Shown: positions 32,840 to 42,027 of the stretch, one piece after another | Numbering within the stretch: position 1 is the first letter of the stretch | Layout of the letters: every line of letters starts with the position of its first letter | NCBI GenBank assembly: GCA_017514765.1 | Contig: JAFWIU010000005.1 | Span: 1-52,854, forward strand | Reading direction: 5' to 3' | Length of the DNA stretch: 52,854 nt | DNA from: Candidatus Saccharimonadota bacterium | Lineage (GTDB): Bacteria > Patescibacteriota > Saccharimonadia > Saccharimonadales > Saccharimonadaceae | Notes under the pieces: model-generated | What the model saw: the letters and a program-made list of their open reading frames with translations, nothing else | Database searches by the model: none | What the model was told of the DNA's origin: nothing | Made by a program: the position numbers and the translations under genes

Positions 32840-33799
32840 CTATTTCGCACCTGCAATCTCAGAATGTAACTTCTTGAACTTAGGCGACTTGTCGTCTAGT
32901 TCGTCAAAATCCTTCTCACTTGGTTTTTCTTCAATACCAGAATTAATAAAGTTGCGTAGTACTCCTACCAGTATAAACGGTCTTACAAACACTGAATGCA
33001 GCATCGACCAGAATATCACCCCTACACCAGCCGAACATATGAGCATCACCGTATTTGCATCCATCGCTTCGCCTTCCTCTGCTAAAGCCTCCGCAAGTTG
33101 TCGGAACGCATCCGGAAAATTCATCATAATAAGATATGAAATCCCCATGAACACCCCACCTATCACTAGGAATGACACAATCGATATTCCAAACACCCTC
33201 CCCATGTTTTTGAAGAATGTCTTACCATGTTTAAAGAATAGCACCGCACCTTCACAAGTCGCCTTGCCAGAACCAATATCTTTACGATAAAACACCCACC
33301 CCAGACAACAATCACACAGATATCCCACGATTGTATTAATAATGCTAGATATCGCACTACCAATCGCGCCTCCATTATCACCACCAACCGCTTCACCTAC
33401 TGCAGTAATACCCTTACCAATCTGATTGAAAATCCCTTTAATTGCACTCGTCGCCGCATAGTACACTGCTACAGTCGTGAATCTCTCCTTTACAACCTTC
33501 TTTCCTTCACTAATTACATCTTTTGGTAACTTTCCATCTATAACTCCCTGTGTCATCATCGCAATCTGGCCTGCCTTATATGTATATGACACATACCTCA
33601 ACAAGAAATACACCAACACCCCACCAACTAGTGCGCCAATTATCAATCCTATCGCCACCGCACCGTTTGCTACACATGCTATCAATAAGCCAAGCCCCAT
33701 CATCACTACAAATGCCACAAATGCCACTACATCCCAACCAAATCGTCTCAACGAAAACCCCAAGGTTTTCTTATATATTTCTTTATTGTCTAAAGCCAT
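32840..33799 (-). CDS. Multi-pass membrane protein, hypothetical
   Basis: 319 residues behind AAAAGGAG. About five or six membrane helices (roughly 20-45, 47-72, 112-135, 150-175, 205-232, 250-280) with glycine-rich stretches (GKGITAVGEAVGGDNGGAIGSAIS) and a Cys-Asp-Cys-Cys segment (YLCDCCLGW). The C terminus is charged and cytoplasmic. No family is recognised. A second, diverged copy of its last 22 nt lies just past its stop (32796-32817). Confidence 0.65.
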   Translation of the reverse strand: MALDNKEIYKKTLGFSLRRFGWDVVAFVAFVVMMGLGLLIACVANGAVAIGLIIGALVGGVLVYFLLRYVSYTYKAGQIAMMTQGVIDGKLPKDVISEGKKVVKERFTTVAVYYAATSAIKGIFNQIGKGITAVGEAVGGDNGGAIGSAISSIINTIVGYLCDCCLGWVFYRKDIGSGKATCEGAVLFFKHGKTFFKNMGRVFGISIVSFLVIGGVFMGISYLIMMNFPDAFRQLAEALAEEGEAMDANTVMLICSAGVGVIFWSMLHSVFVRPFILVGVLRNFINSGIEEKPSEKDFDELDDKSPKFKKLHSEIAGAK

Positions 33800-33814
33800 T
33801 TCAAACTCCTTTTA

Positions 33815-34636
33815 TTATTGTTTATTAACCGGTTGCGTATTATTAGCATCCTGTTGCTGAACCACATTACCACCTTGTATAGCAGCCATTCTAGCCTGTA
33901 CTTCCTTCTCTACCATTTCTTGAATCTTAGCCTGGACTACTTCATTATTTACACCATTTAACCCATTATTAGCTTCTTTTTCCTTCTTCGCTCCGCTATC
34001 TGACACAATCGCCGCCGCACAAGCCATCACAATAAAAGCAAACCCAGCCAGAGCAGCCAATCCATACCATCTCCCATCCATCACCGCCTGAACTTCTCCC
34101 AAAGTCACCACAACCGCATATATCCCACAATAAAGCGCACAGATAAGTGCTGTTATTTTTAGTGGTTTGACTGGCTTCAACGTCTCCTTAATCGCCCAAA
34201 CGTTCGATATTACAAAACCCATAGTTGCAATATCAATCGCCACCACAAATGCTTTAGCCATAACAGTCATGTGGTAAGAATAACCCAGAAAAGCACCCCC
34301 CTCAATCCTTTCCGTAAATGGTAATACTTCCCAAATAAACAGAATCGATAATATCAACCATACAGTATTTCCTATCAAACTTATCAATGCAAAACATTGC
34401 GCAATCCTATCCTTTTTCTCCATCAATGAAAAATTATTTACGCCTAAGAAAAGCATTAATCCACACAATGCAAAAGTTCCCATTAGCTTGCCAATCGTTA
34501 CACTAAAGCTCTGCACTACTATCAATACCGCCCCCACCACCACTTCTCCAATCAATATACAAACCGCCGTCCACAAAAAACCTTTTTTTATTTTTTTTAT
34601 AGTTTCTATTGCTGATTCACTAAATATACTTTCCAT
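33815..34636 (-). CDS. Membrane protein with cytoplasmic coiled tail, hypothetical
   Basis: 273 residues: six membrane helices in the first 210 (roughly 18-42, 48-68, 80-100, 122-145, 157-178, 188-210), then a Gln/Asn-rich tail with a short helix (VVQAKIQEMVEKEVQARMAAIQ). TATAAT ends 7 nt before the ATG (leaderless). It is separated from the next membrane-protein gene by 15 nt, so the two are probably co-transcribed. I recognise no family. Confidence 0.62.
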   Translation of the reverse strand: MESIFSESAIETIKKIKKGFLWTAVCILIGEVVVGAVLIVVQSFSVTIGKLMGTFALCGLMLFLGVNNFSLMEKKDRIAQCFALISLIGNTVWLILSILFIWEVLPFTERIEGGAFLGYSYHMTVMAKAFVVAIDIATMGFVISNVWAIKETLKPVKPLKITALICALYCGIYAVVVTLGEVQAVMDGRWYGLAALAGFAFIVMACAAAIVSDSGAKKEKEANNGLNGVNNEVVQAKIQEMVEKEVQARMAAIQGGNVVQQQDANNTQPVNKQ

Positions 34637-34644
34637 TCTTCACA

Positions 34645-36084
34645 TTATATCATAATCTTTTTCCAAAACCTCTTTTTACAGCTCAAAAACAACAAAACAA
34701 TAATCACGATATAAATCACAAACACCCACCCTTGATACTTCGGTATCTCCACCAAGAATTCCCTCATCCCTCCGAACCACCCTATCACTGCAATATGATA
34801 ATCCAACAATTTCGTTGCACACCACCCCACCATCATACCAATCATTGGCACATTTGCCACCACACCAGTTGCAAACACTAATCCCATCGCCCACGGCAAA
34901 GTCGGCAGTATCAGTATATTTGCCACTACACTAATTAATGACACCGCACCATAATAATATAGTATTATAGGCAGCGTCATCACCGTCGCCGCCATTGTCG
35001 TAATCACCATCGAACCCACAAATCCCGGTTTCTTCACGCCATAGAAAAACTTAATCATTTTAGACCCCAGTATCATAATCCCCGCATACGAAGCAAACGA
35101 CAATTGCCACCCCATATTAATTATAAAGCTCGGTTGCATCATCAAAGTCACCGCCGCTACCATTAGTATTAATCGCCACGCCGCCACCTCCCGCCCTGAA
35201 TACCATGCCACGAGAGTCAATATCGTCATCATCCCAGCCCTGAGAATCGACGGCGTCCATCCCACCATCGCCATGAAAAACACTACGAACAGCACAGCAA
35301 ATAATACTCCCGCAAATCTCGATAGCTTACCAAATAATTTTCGCGCCACCCCCACTAATATCGCAAGATGCGCTCCGCTCGCCACCACGATATGTGTGAG
35401 CCCCACCACTCGCAAATTCTCATCTAATTCATCCGGCAGCCCCGTCTTCAGCCCCAACAAATACGATAGCCCCAATTTCACCTCCGGCTCCGGCACCATT
35501 GACCGCACTCGACCTGCAAACCAATTCCGCACCGCTAGTACCCACGACCCCGGCTCCGGCCGTTCCCATTTCACTAGTTTCGGCCGATACATATATCCCG
35601 CATAAGTTCCAAATCCGTCCAACATTTTCCCACTAAGCACCACTTTGTCTTCTCGCGCTAATTCTTCATTTTGGCTCACCGTCACATATATACTACCCGT
35701 GCTCTCCACCTCCTCTTCACCGAATTGCAAATTACCTAGTTTAAACTTCGTCACCCCTTCATCTGTTTCCGGATCTCCCTCAACCACACCTGTCACCACA
35801 ATCTCATATCCATATAACCTTCGCACATAATCTTCTCCGACGAGCTCATTTGCAATTTTTACAAATGCCAATACCATCCCCGCCACCAGTGCCAGCACTA
35901 CCACCGCACACCTCGGTTTCAAATACGCCACTACTAGCATCACTACCACCAATCCTATCCATACCGGTGAAGCAAAATAATTCACCCACATCACCATCCC
36001 TACTATCACACCCGCGACAACCCCAACACAAAGAAACACCACCAACCACGACTGATGCACCTGTCTAGAAAGCCATTTGAGCAT
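34645..36084 (-). CDS. comEC: ComEC/Rec2 competence channel, short form
   Basis: Carries incoming single-stranded DNA across the inner membrane in natural transformation. 479 residues: N-terminal helices, an OB-like external part (about 90-170), and the Competence domain with GLTHIVVASGAHLAILVGVAR, GWTPSILRAGMMTILTL and NMGWQLSFASYAGIMILG, then several helices. The C-terminal metallo-beta-lactamase domain of full ComEC (total about 750) is missing, as in several other bacteria. It fits the pilins, PilB and DprA in this window. Confidence 0.88.
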   Translation of the reverse strand: MLKWLSRQVHQSWLVVFLCVGVVAGVIVGMVMWVNYFASPVWIGLVVVMLVVAYLKPRCAVVVLALVAGMVLAFVKIANELVGEDYVRRLYGYEIVVTGVVEGDPETDEGVTKFKLGNLQFGEEEVESTGSIYVTVSQNEELAREDKVVLSGKMLDGFGTYAGYMYRPKLVKWERPEPGSWVLAVRNWFAGRVRSMVPEPEVKLGLSYLLGLKTGLPDELDENLRVVGLTHIVVASGAHLAILVGVARKLFGKLSRFAGVLFAVLFVVFFMAMVGWTPSILRAGMMTILTLVAWYSGREVAAWRLILMVAAVTLMMQPSFIINMGWQLSFASYAGIMILGSKMIKFFYGVKKPGFVGSMVITTMAATVMTLPIILYYYGAVSLISVVANILILPTLPWAMGLVFATGVVANVPMIGMMVGWCATKLLDYHIAVIGWFGGMREFLVEIPKYQGWVFVIYIVIIVLLFLSCKKRFWKKIMI

Positions 36085-36144
36085 CCCTCACTTCTACCAC
36101 ACCCACCACAAAACTACAACCCCCGCAAAATACTATGATTGAAG

Positions 36145-37116
36145 CTACAACTTGATGACTGGTTCCTTACTTTCGGCCAGCTTTGCTGCTTTCTGTATCA
36201 ACGCCTCCACCTTCGCATGATCCGCCTTCTGTTTCTCTGCATCAAACGCCGCCTGCTGCCGCTTCAAATCCCCTAGGAATCCAGTTCCCTTCGCCGCATT
36301 CCAGAAAATCCTCTCACATGGCACATTCTTGTAATGCCACGGTTTATTAAACAGATTAAAATGTACCAACTTCACATTCCGCGGCAAATCTTTTACCGGC
36401 TCCGCATTCCACTTCGGATCCAAGAACGCAATCTTCCCACGCAGTATCACATTTAAATAATCCTGATCCGGCGCCACCAGATCCGCATCATATTTCTTAA
36501 TCAAATCAATCATAGTCGAGAGATATCGCATCTTCCGCATCTTACGAAGATCCATCACCTGTACCCCCGAATTCACATACTCCGTATGCGGCACATTAAG
36601 TGCATTATCCACATAATCCCGAAATTCCGGTATCACCGTCACCTTCGGATCTATCATCGCTGCCATCGCATTGTCGCCCAAGTCCGTATCATATAGTTCC
36701 CCAATGTCACCACGCAGAATCGTATCACTATCTATATATACTGCCTTTTTATATAGCGGGAACATCACCGGAATAAACGCTCGGTAATAGTACACCGCTG
36801 AAGAAAAGAAATCCCCTGCCCCTTTCTGCCGCCTTGTACAATACGTCACAATCGCCTTAAGATACAAACTCCGCGTCATTTTTTTAAACTGTAACGACAC
36901 ATTTCGCGTTACCAAGTTTCGCAACCTCCACCGATTCACCAGATTCAACCCATCATGCAAAATAATCACCCGATAATACCTATGCGGGTCTGAGTGTTGA
37001 GTCAAAGAGTGAATCGCCGCCGCTGCATACGGCGCATATGCACTATTAATCGTCAAAAACACCGGCACCACCTTCACGTGCTTCTTAATCGGATTCCCTG
37101 TATTAAATATGCTCAT
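36145..37116 (-). CDS. Family GT8 glycosyltransferase
   Basis: 323 residues. VPVFLTINSAYAPYAAAAIHSL is the GT8 N terminus; the metal-binding DxD is Asp129-Ser-Asp131 in KAVYIDSDTILRGDIGELYD; EYVNSGVQVMDLRKMR and DQDYLNVILRGKI are family motifs, and HFNLFNKPWHYKN gives the later His-x-x-x-x-x-K/W region. It should add a hexose from a UDP-sugar to a lipid or surface glycan. The start lies 1 nt after the acyltransferase stop, so they are one operon. A Lys/Ala-rich helix ends the protein. Confidence 0.88.
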   Translation of the reverse strand: MSIFNTGNPIKKHVKVVPVFLTINSAYAPYAAAAIHSLTQHSDPHRYYRVIILHDGLNLVNRWRLRNLVTRNVSLQFKKMTRSLYLKAIVTYCTRRQKGAGDFFSSAVYYYRAFIPVMFPLYKKAVYIDSDTILRGDIGELYDTDLGDNAMAAMIDPKVTVIPEFRDYVDNALNVPHTEYVNSGVQVMDLRKMRKMRYLSTMIDLIKKYDADLVAPDQDYLNVILRGKIAFLDPKWNAEPVKDLPRNVKLVHFNLFNKPWHYKNVPCERIFWNAAKGTGFLGDLKRQQAAFDAEKQKADHAKVEALIQKAAKLAESKEPVIKL

Positions 37117-37117
37117 C

Positions 37118-37939
37118 TTATTTCTTCACGTATTTAAAATATTCATAAGTGTTTTTCTTACTATATTTTACCATAGAATCATAAACTTTTTTCGCCAAAG
37201 CATCCTGCTTCTCCACTTCCGAACCTTCACTATCTGCATAAAACGGCCCGTCCAAATACACATCCATCCGCGGCAAATCCCCTTTCTCCCGCTTCAATCG
37301 TTTATGATAAGTCGTCGTCATCGTGTAGACCGGCAAATCATTCCGCACTGCATATTTAAACGACCGCCCACCCGCCTGGAACTTTCGAATCTTCGTCGCA
37401 TACGGCCACACGTGCGCCTCCGGATATATTACAAGGCACTTCTTCTGCGCCAACCTCTTATCCACCGCTTCATTAAACGCCTTCTTCTCATCAGCTGATT
37501 TTCCGAGTGGCAACCCACCGATATATGGCAAAATCGGTCCAATCCCCGGAATTTTCAGATTCACTGGACTAATAATCGTAAATATCCTTCTGTCCGCCGC
37601 CACCGCCGGTCCAAACACATCATGAAATGGGTTCGTATGATTCGCATATATTAAATATCCTTTACCCCGAGCTTCTTTCAACTTCTCCCGCCCATGGAAC
37701 TTCGCCTGCCAGTACCACCTCTCATACCACTGTCCAAATATCCAAAAAATCCGAAACAATATCGCCGAATAAACTCTCGTCCACCAATGCTTCGGAATAA
37801 ACTCATACCCATCCGGCAGTCCTACTTCGACTTTCTTTTCTTGCTCATCCGTTTTAATTGGATCATCTGTTTCCGACTCGTAATAAAACACCCGTTCTGA
37901 TTTCGGTATATCTTTCTGGAATAATTCCGCTTTCGCCAT
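37118..37939 (-). CDS. PlsC-like lysophospholipid acyltransferase
   Basis: 273 residues. An N-terminal polar stretch, one hydrophobic segment (about 55-75), then an acyltransferase core: ANHTNPFHD (His101, Asp107, so H-x5-D in place of the usual H-x4-D), LPLGKSADEKKAFNEAV, and YPEAHVWPYATKIRKFQAG in the position of the FPEG motif. It should acylate a lysophospholipid or similar glycerolipid at the membrane. TATACT ends 6 nt before the ATG (leaderless). It may act with the GT8 enzyme on a glycolipid. Confidence 0.8.
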   Translation of the reverse strand: MAKAELFQKDIPKSERVFYYESETDDPIKTDEQEKKVEVGLPDGYEFIPKHWWTRVYSAILFRIFWIFGQWYERWYWQAKFHGREKLKEARGKGYLIYANHTNPFHDVFGPAVAADRRIFTIISPVNLKIPGIGPILPYIGGLPLGKSADEKKAFNEAVDKRLAQKKCLVIYPEAHVWPYATKIRKFQAGGRSFKYAVRNDLPVYTMTTTYHKRLKREKGDLPRMDVYLDGPFYADSEGSEVEKQDALAKKVYDSMVKYSKKNTYEYFKYVKK

Positions 37940-38011
37940 ATTATAAGTATATCATAAATGACAGAGCAACATACCTCAACAATCCACCGCAGAATATGCT
38001 ATAATTATTCC

Positions 38012-38758
38012 ATGAAAATCATCTTCCCCGAAGTTAATACCAACGAGCTAGCTAAACAAGCTACTACAGAATTCCCCGACATCGAGTTTCTCCCCGCTGA
38101 TTTCCTCGACCATGCCGCCGACATGTTACAACAGGGTATTGCCGATTCCCTCATCTCCGGTATCGATTTTCCTTCTCGCGACGTTGTCATCGCCTGCAAG
38201 AATCATCTCAAACTATCCTCCGACTATTTCTCTAGTTGTTTCATCTGCGAAAAGGGAAATCAAGTCCTCGCCCTCGCTGATGGCGGTGTTAATAAACACC
38301 CCACGAAAGAACAGCTCTACACCATCGTCGAAGATACCGCCAAAACCTTCATCAAATACACCGGAAACCAACCCAGAATCGCTATGCTTTCCTATTCCAC
38401 CAACGGTTCCGGTGGTAAAAACCCCGACTTAGACAAAATCCATTTCGTCATCAACCAAATTCGCCAAACCCACCCCGACTATATCATCGATGGCGAAATG
38501 CAACTCGATGTCGCCATCGACCCCACCATCTCAACTAAGAAATACCCCTCTTCCCAAATTCAAGGTGACGCCAACATTCTTATCACGCCTGATCTCAATT
38601 CTGGCAATCTGCTCTACAAATCTCTCGAACGCTTCGGCGGTTTTACTATCGCCGGTCCCATCATTCAAGGCTTCACTATTCCTCTCGCCGATCTCTCTCG
38701 CGGCAGCACCGTCGCAGATATCGTTTTAACCATTAAAGTCATAAGGAGTTTATTATGA
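38012..38758 (+). CDS. Phosphate acetyl/butyryltransferase-like protein, short
   Basis: Start at 38012, 6 nt after TATAAT (leaderless). 248 residues against about 330 for typical Pta. The C-terminal half fits the PTA/PTB family: RIAMLSYSTNGSGG, HPDYIIDGEMQLDVAIDP, the variable loop, then ANILITPDLNSGNLLYKSLERFGGFTIAGPIIQG and PLADLSRGSTVADI. It should move an acetyl group between CoA and phosphate; acetate kinase is not in view. The N-terminal region is shortened, so activity needs testing. The stop overlaps the glmM start by 4 nt. Confidence 0.78.
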   Translation: MKIIFPEVNTNELAKQATTEFPDIEFLPADFLDHAADMLQQGIADSLISGIDFPSRDVVIACKNHLKLSSDYFSSCFICEKGNQVLALADGGVNKHPTKEQLYTIVEDTAKTFIKYTGNQPRIAMLSYSTNGSGGKNPDLDKIHFVINQIRQTHPDYIIDGEMQLDVAIDPTISTKKYPSSQIQGDANILITPDLNSGNLLYKSLERFGGFTIAGPIIQGFTIPLADLSRGSTVADIVLTIKVIRSLL

Positions 38759-40071
38759 AATACTTCGGCACCGACGGTATCCGCCAACCAGCCGACCAAT
38801 TCACCTCAGAATTTCTCACACGAATCGTCAAAGGTCTCATCGATTACGCCGGCGACGAAATCAAAATCATGCTAGGCGGCGACACCCGCGAATCCACCGA
38901 ATGGATTCTCCAAGATCTTGAAACCGCCTGCGAATCCTTCGGTATCGAATACATGAATGTTGGCGTTCTCCCCACCCCCGCCATCAACTACTGTTTCTAT
39001 CAAATGGGCTTCGACTTCGCCATCGACGTTACCGCCAGCCACAATCCTTACACCGACAATGGTATCAAAGTCTTCGAACGCGGCTCCCACTATGGTCAGA
39101 AACTCTCCGAGCAGGGCTGCAAATCCATCGAAACCGCCCTCGATTCGGCACAAACCTACGCGCTCGCATCCACCACCATCAGGGAAGATTTACATAGTGA
39201 CGCTCTCGAACTCTACCTCGCCCACCTCCTCGAATACCTCGGCGATGCCGACTTCACTGGTTTAAGCCTCGCCATGGATTGCGCCGACGGTGCCACTAGT
39301 GTCATCAATCAAACTGTTTTCGATGAGCTCGGCGCCAAAGTCACTCTCATTCATGCCAATTCCAACTACAATACCACCATCAACCACGACTGCGGCAGTA
39401 CCCACCTCGATTCTCTGAAAGACACTGTCGTAAATAATCACCTCGACTTCGGTATCGCTTTCGACGGTGATGGTGACCGCTGTCTATTTATTGACCACCA
39501 AGGCAACGAAATCGACGGTGACCAAATCATCGCCATTCTAGCAAACCATCTCAAACTCAACCACATCGCTATTACCGTTATGGCCAACCAGGGTCTTCTC
39601 AATTGGGCCAGCGACAACCATATCGCTACCGAAATCACCCCAGTCGGCGATTCCAACGTCGCCGCAGCCATGCGCACCCATCACATTCCTATTGGCGGGG
39701 AACAGTCCGGCCACATCATCCTCCCGAACGAACCCACTGGCGACGGTATGCTGACTAGCCTCATGCTTACCAAAGTCATTGCCGAAACCGGCAAATCCCT
39801 CCACAATCTCGCCAGTCTCTATCACAAATCTCCTCAAGTTATCGTTAATCTCCCTGCTACTAACCAGCAAAAAACTTCCCTCAAATCCTCCGATTCTGTC
39901 CAAAAACTCCTCCTTGACTACGGCCAGAAACTAGAAGCAGAGAACGGCCGTCTCCTCGTCCGCCCCTCCGGCACCGAACCCCTCATCCGCATCACTATCT
40001 GGGGGAACGACGAAGCCAACATCAAGACTATCGCTAATAAACTCAAAAACGAATTGGAGACCTTACTATGA
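38755..40071 (+). CDS. glmM: Phosphoglucosamine mutase
   Basis: Interconverts glucosamine 6- and 1-phosphate. 438 residues with all four domains: MKYFGTDGIR, the phosphoserine loop TASHNPYTDNGIKVF (Ser95), the metal loop FDGDGDRCLFID, GGEQSGHII for sugar binding, and the phosphate-binding RPSGTEPLIRIT. The FGTDGIR start and the presence of glmS nearby favour GlmM over PMM/PGM. It overlaps the pta-like gene and the GNAT gene by 4 nt each. Confidence 0.9.
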   Translation: MKYFGTDGIRQPADQFTSEFLTRIVKGLIDYAGDEIKIMLGGDTRESTEWILQDLETACESFGIEYMNVGVLPTPAINYCFYQMGFDFAIDVTASHNPYTDNGIKVFERGSHYGQKLSEQGCKSIETALDSAQTYALASTTIREDLHSDALELYLAHLLEYLGDADFTGLSLAMDCADGATSVINQTVFDELGAKVTLIHANSNYNTTINHDCGSTHLDSLKDTVVNNHLDFGIAFDGDGDRCLFIDHQGNEIDGDQIIAILANHLKLNHIAITVMANQGLLNWASDNHIATEITPVGDSNVAAAMRTHHIPIGGEQSGHIILPNEPTGDGMLTSLMLTKVIAETGKSLHNLASLYHKSPQVIVNLPATNQQKTSLKSSDSVQKLLLDYGQKLEAENGRLLVRPSGTEPLIRITIWGNDEANIKTIANKLKNELETLL

Positions 40072-40511
40072 AAATTCAAACGCTAACTGAATATAACGAA
40101 GAAACCGCTAATCGAATTAGGGAATTATTGATTCAGCTTTCCCGTAGCGGCAAAGATCGCGGGGAAATACCACAAACATGGTTCGACGAGCTGATCGCTT
40201 CCCCTTCCCACGACATGCTGCTTGCCATCAACGACAATGACGAAATTGTCGGCATCGCCACCCTTTCTATTATTATGGGGCCCATTGTCCGTAAAGTCGC
40301 CTACCTCGAAGACTTTGTTACCGACAAAGCATATCGCGGGCAAGGCGTCGGCACTGAACTCTGGAATGCTATGCTTGACTGGGCCAAAGACGAACAATGC
40401 ACCGAACTTTGTTTCACTTCTGGACACGGTCGCGAATCCGCTCAAGCTTTCTATCTTCATAAAGGTGCCGAAATTTACGACACCAACTACTTCCGTTTTC
40501 CACTTCAATAA
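40068..40511 (+). CDS. GNAT-family N-acetyltransferase
   Basis: 147 residues with the GNAT fold: MLLAINDNDEIVGIATLSII, the acetyl-CoA motif A in VTDKAYRGQGVGTELWNAML, and ARGRESAQAFYLHKGAEI-like motif B (RESAQAFYLHKGAEIYDTNYF). The ATGA overlap with glmM means coupled translation, and the size and motifs fit small amino-sugar acetyltransferases such as GNA1, so acetylation of glucosamine phosphate is a reasonable guess. GlmU is not in this window. A different amine substrate is possible. Confidence 0.82.
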   Translation: MKIQTLTEYNEETANRIRELLIQLSRSGKDRGEIPQTWFDELIASPSHDMLLAINDNDEIVGIATLSIIMGPIVRKVAYLEDFVTDKAYRGQGVGTELWNAMLDWAKDEQCTELCFTSGHGRESAQAFYLHKGAEIYDTNYFRFPLQ

Positions 40512-40518
40512 TTTGTTT

Positions 40519-42027
40519 TTAGAAATTTGGCAACACCGCCAGAATCATCGGTAACAAATAAACATGTAAAGCATTTGGTAAACCAGAGAAGAACATCAAT
40601 GAAGCTCCGTACGACACTAATAATCCTAAAAGCATCACTCTAGTTGATTTCTTCCAAACAGCCTTGAATATCAATATTAAAGTTAATACAAATAGGGAAA
40701 CACCAATCAATCCAGTTTCAAGCAACAAAGAAGCATATTCATTTTGCACAATCTCTTTAGGCGCAGGGGACAACCCATTATTATATAATGCAAATCCTGC
40801 ACCCCCCAATCCCACGCCAAATATCATATTAGACCAACTTTGCGACCATACTTCCATCGCTGCACCAGACAATCTCACCCGTGTATCTGTCGATTCTGCC
40901 ACATATCCCCCAAAAACCGCCTCTTCCTTCTCGAAGTTTTCCACAGAGTTTTCCACAAGCACAAATTCATCCTCTTTCAATTCCCCCTCCATATTTTCCG
41001 TTTCAATATCTTCATTGATAGGTTTATCAACCCTAATATCAATCACCCCAAGCGACAAATGATTGATCACCTTCGCCACCCCATCGTAATATGTATCACT
41101 CGTCGGTCCCATCTCTGCCATCAAACCCTGTAGATTTAATATCGCTACAAAAGAGAGCACTATTAACCCCCATACTACTCCCACCCGCTTCACCATCAAT
41201 CGTCTTTCCTTCTGTCTTATTCCAAAAATCACAAAACCACTCATAAACAGCATCCCAACCACAAACGCATAAATCGCCCCCCGCGAAAACGTCAAGAATA
41301 GTGTTGCCACGAAGACGATTGGCAATAGTACTTTGAGGACATTTCGGAGGTCACGACCGAGACTTAGGGCGCTCCGCCCGTGACGACGGGCCGGAGCGAC
41401 CCATGTCCGAAAAGTACTATTGCAATCGTCTTCTAAGAAAAGCCATATACTTGCCATTATCGGTGCCAGGAGCAAATTTCCCATAAATTGTGGCTCTATT
41501 GCAAACCCATTCGGATGCGGAAACCCAAACATATGATATGTACATCCATCGCACATCAGGGAATACTCCTGACCCACTCCCGCAAGATCAAGTATACACT
41601 GCACTACACACCACACGCATATCACCAATGTCGAACCAAAGAACCACTTCAACCACAATAATTTAAATCCATCATCCAACCAATCTTTCACTAACCACAT
41701 CACATAGCCCGCCAAATACAGCAACCACATTATCCCCACTGTCAGCACTCCTCGTACCACATTAAGCGACCATATTACCGACAAAGTCACCCACACAGGG
41801 AATAGTAGCCACAGCCACCTCCATCCCTTCAGCCAATCGAATAGTTTTCGTCTTTGTATTAATATCACCACGCCCACCGCATCAAACACTACAAGCCAAA
41901 TCAAAGGCAGGGAAAGCTCAAAATTCATCGATTCGCTACTTCCCAGTTTAATCAACGGCCAATACGAAAAGAATAATGTCGATGGCAATATATACAACAA
42001 AGACCTAGTTAACTTTTTTATCCACAT
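40519..42027 (-). CDS. O-antigen ligase/polymerase-like membrane protein carrying an in-frame palindromic insert
   Basis: 502 residues with about ten membrane helices and the Wzy/WaaL pattern: FLTFSRGAIYAFVVGM (the conserved SRG after a helix), a large external loop (about 290-410) and QNEYASLLLETGLIGVSLFVL near the end. It should join lipid-linked glycan units outside the membrane. Residues 199-239 (41311-41433) come from a 123-bp GC-rich palindrome and give a basic, charged segment (RTWVAPARRHGRSALSLGRD) between two helices, which looks foreign to the family. The first 23 nt overlap the end of the GT4 gene, so it is in the glycan operon. Confidence 0.78.
   Translation of the reverse strand: MWIKKLTRSLLYILPSTLFFSYWPLIKLGSSESMNFELSLPLIWLVVFDAVGVVILIQRRKLFDWLKGWRWLWLLFPVWVTLSVIWSLNVVRGVLTVGIMWLLYLAGYVMWLVKDWLDDGFKLLWLKWFFGSTLVICVWCVVQCILDLAGVGQEYSLMCDGCTYHMFGFPHPNGFAIEPQFMGNLLLAPIMASIWLFLEDDCNSTFRTWVAPARRHGRSALSLGRDLRNVLKVLLPIVFVATLFLTFSRGAIYAFVVGMLFMSGFVIFGIRQKERRLMVKRVGVVWGLIVLSFVAILNLQGLMAEMGPTSDTYYDGVAKVINHLSLGVIDIRVDKPINEDIETENMEGELKEDEFVLVENSVENFEKEEAVFGGYVAESTDTRVRLSGAAMEVWSQSWSNMIFGVGLGGAGFALYNNGLSPAPKEIVQNEYASLLLETGLIGVSLFVLTLILIFKAVWKKSTRVMLLGLLVSYGASLMFFSGLPNALHVYLLPMILAVLPNF
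41311..41433. repeat. 123-bp in-frame palindromic element
   Basis: Outer arms 41311-41334 and 41411-41433 form a 23-bp inverted repeat with a single bulged G. Inside are a 6-bp stem (41337-41342/41403-41408) and a strong GC-rich hairpin (41370-41381/41386-41398, 12 bp with one bulge, loop 41382-41385). The length is exactly 41 codons with no stop in the reading frame. It resembles Rickettsia-type palindromic elements in architecture, not in any sequence I can confirm. Confidence 0.75.

Noticed and set aside
40069-40071. UGA recoded as glycine, as in some CPR lineages
   Set aside because: TGA ends glmM and the DsbA-like gene at sensible lengths, and no gene carries internal TGA.
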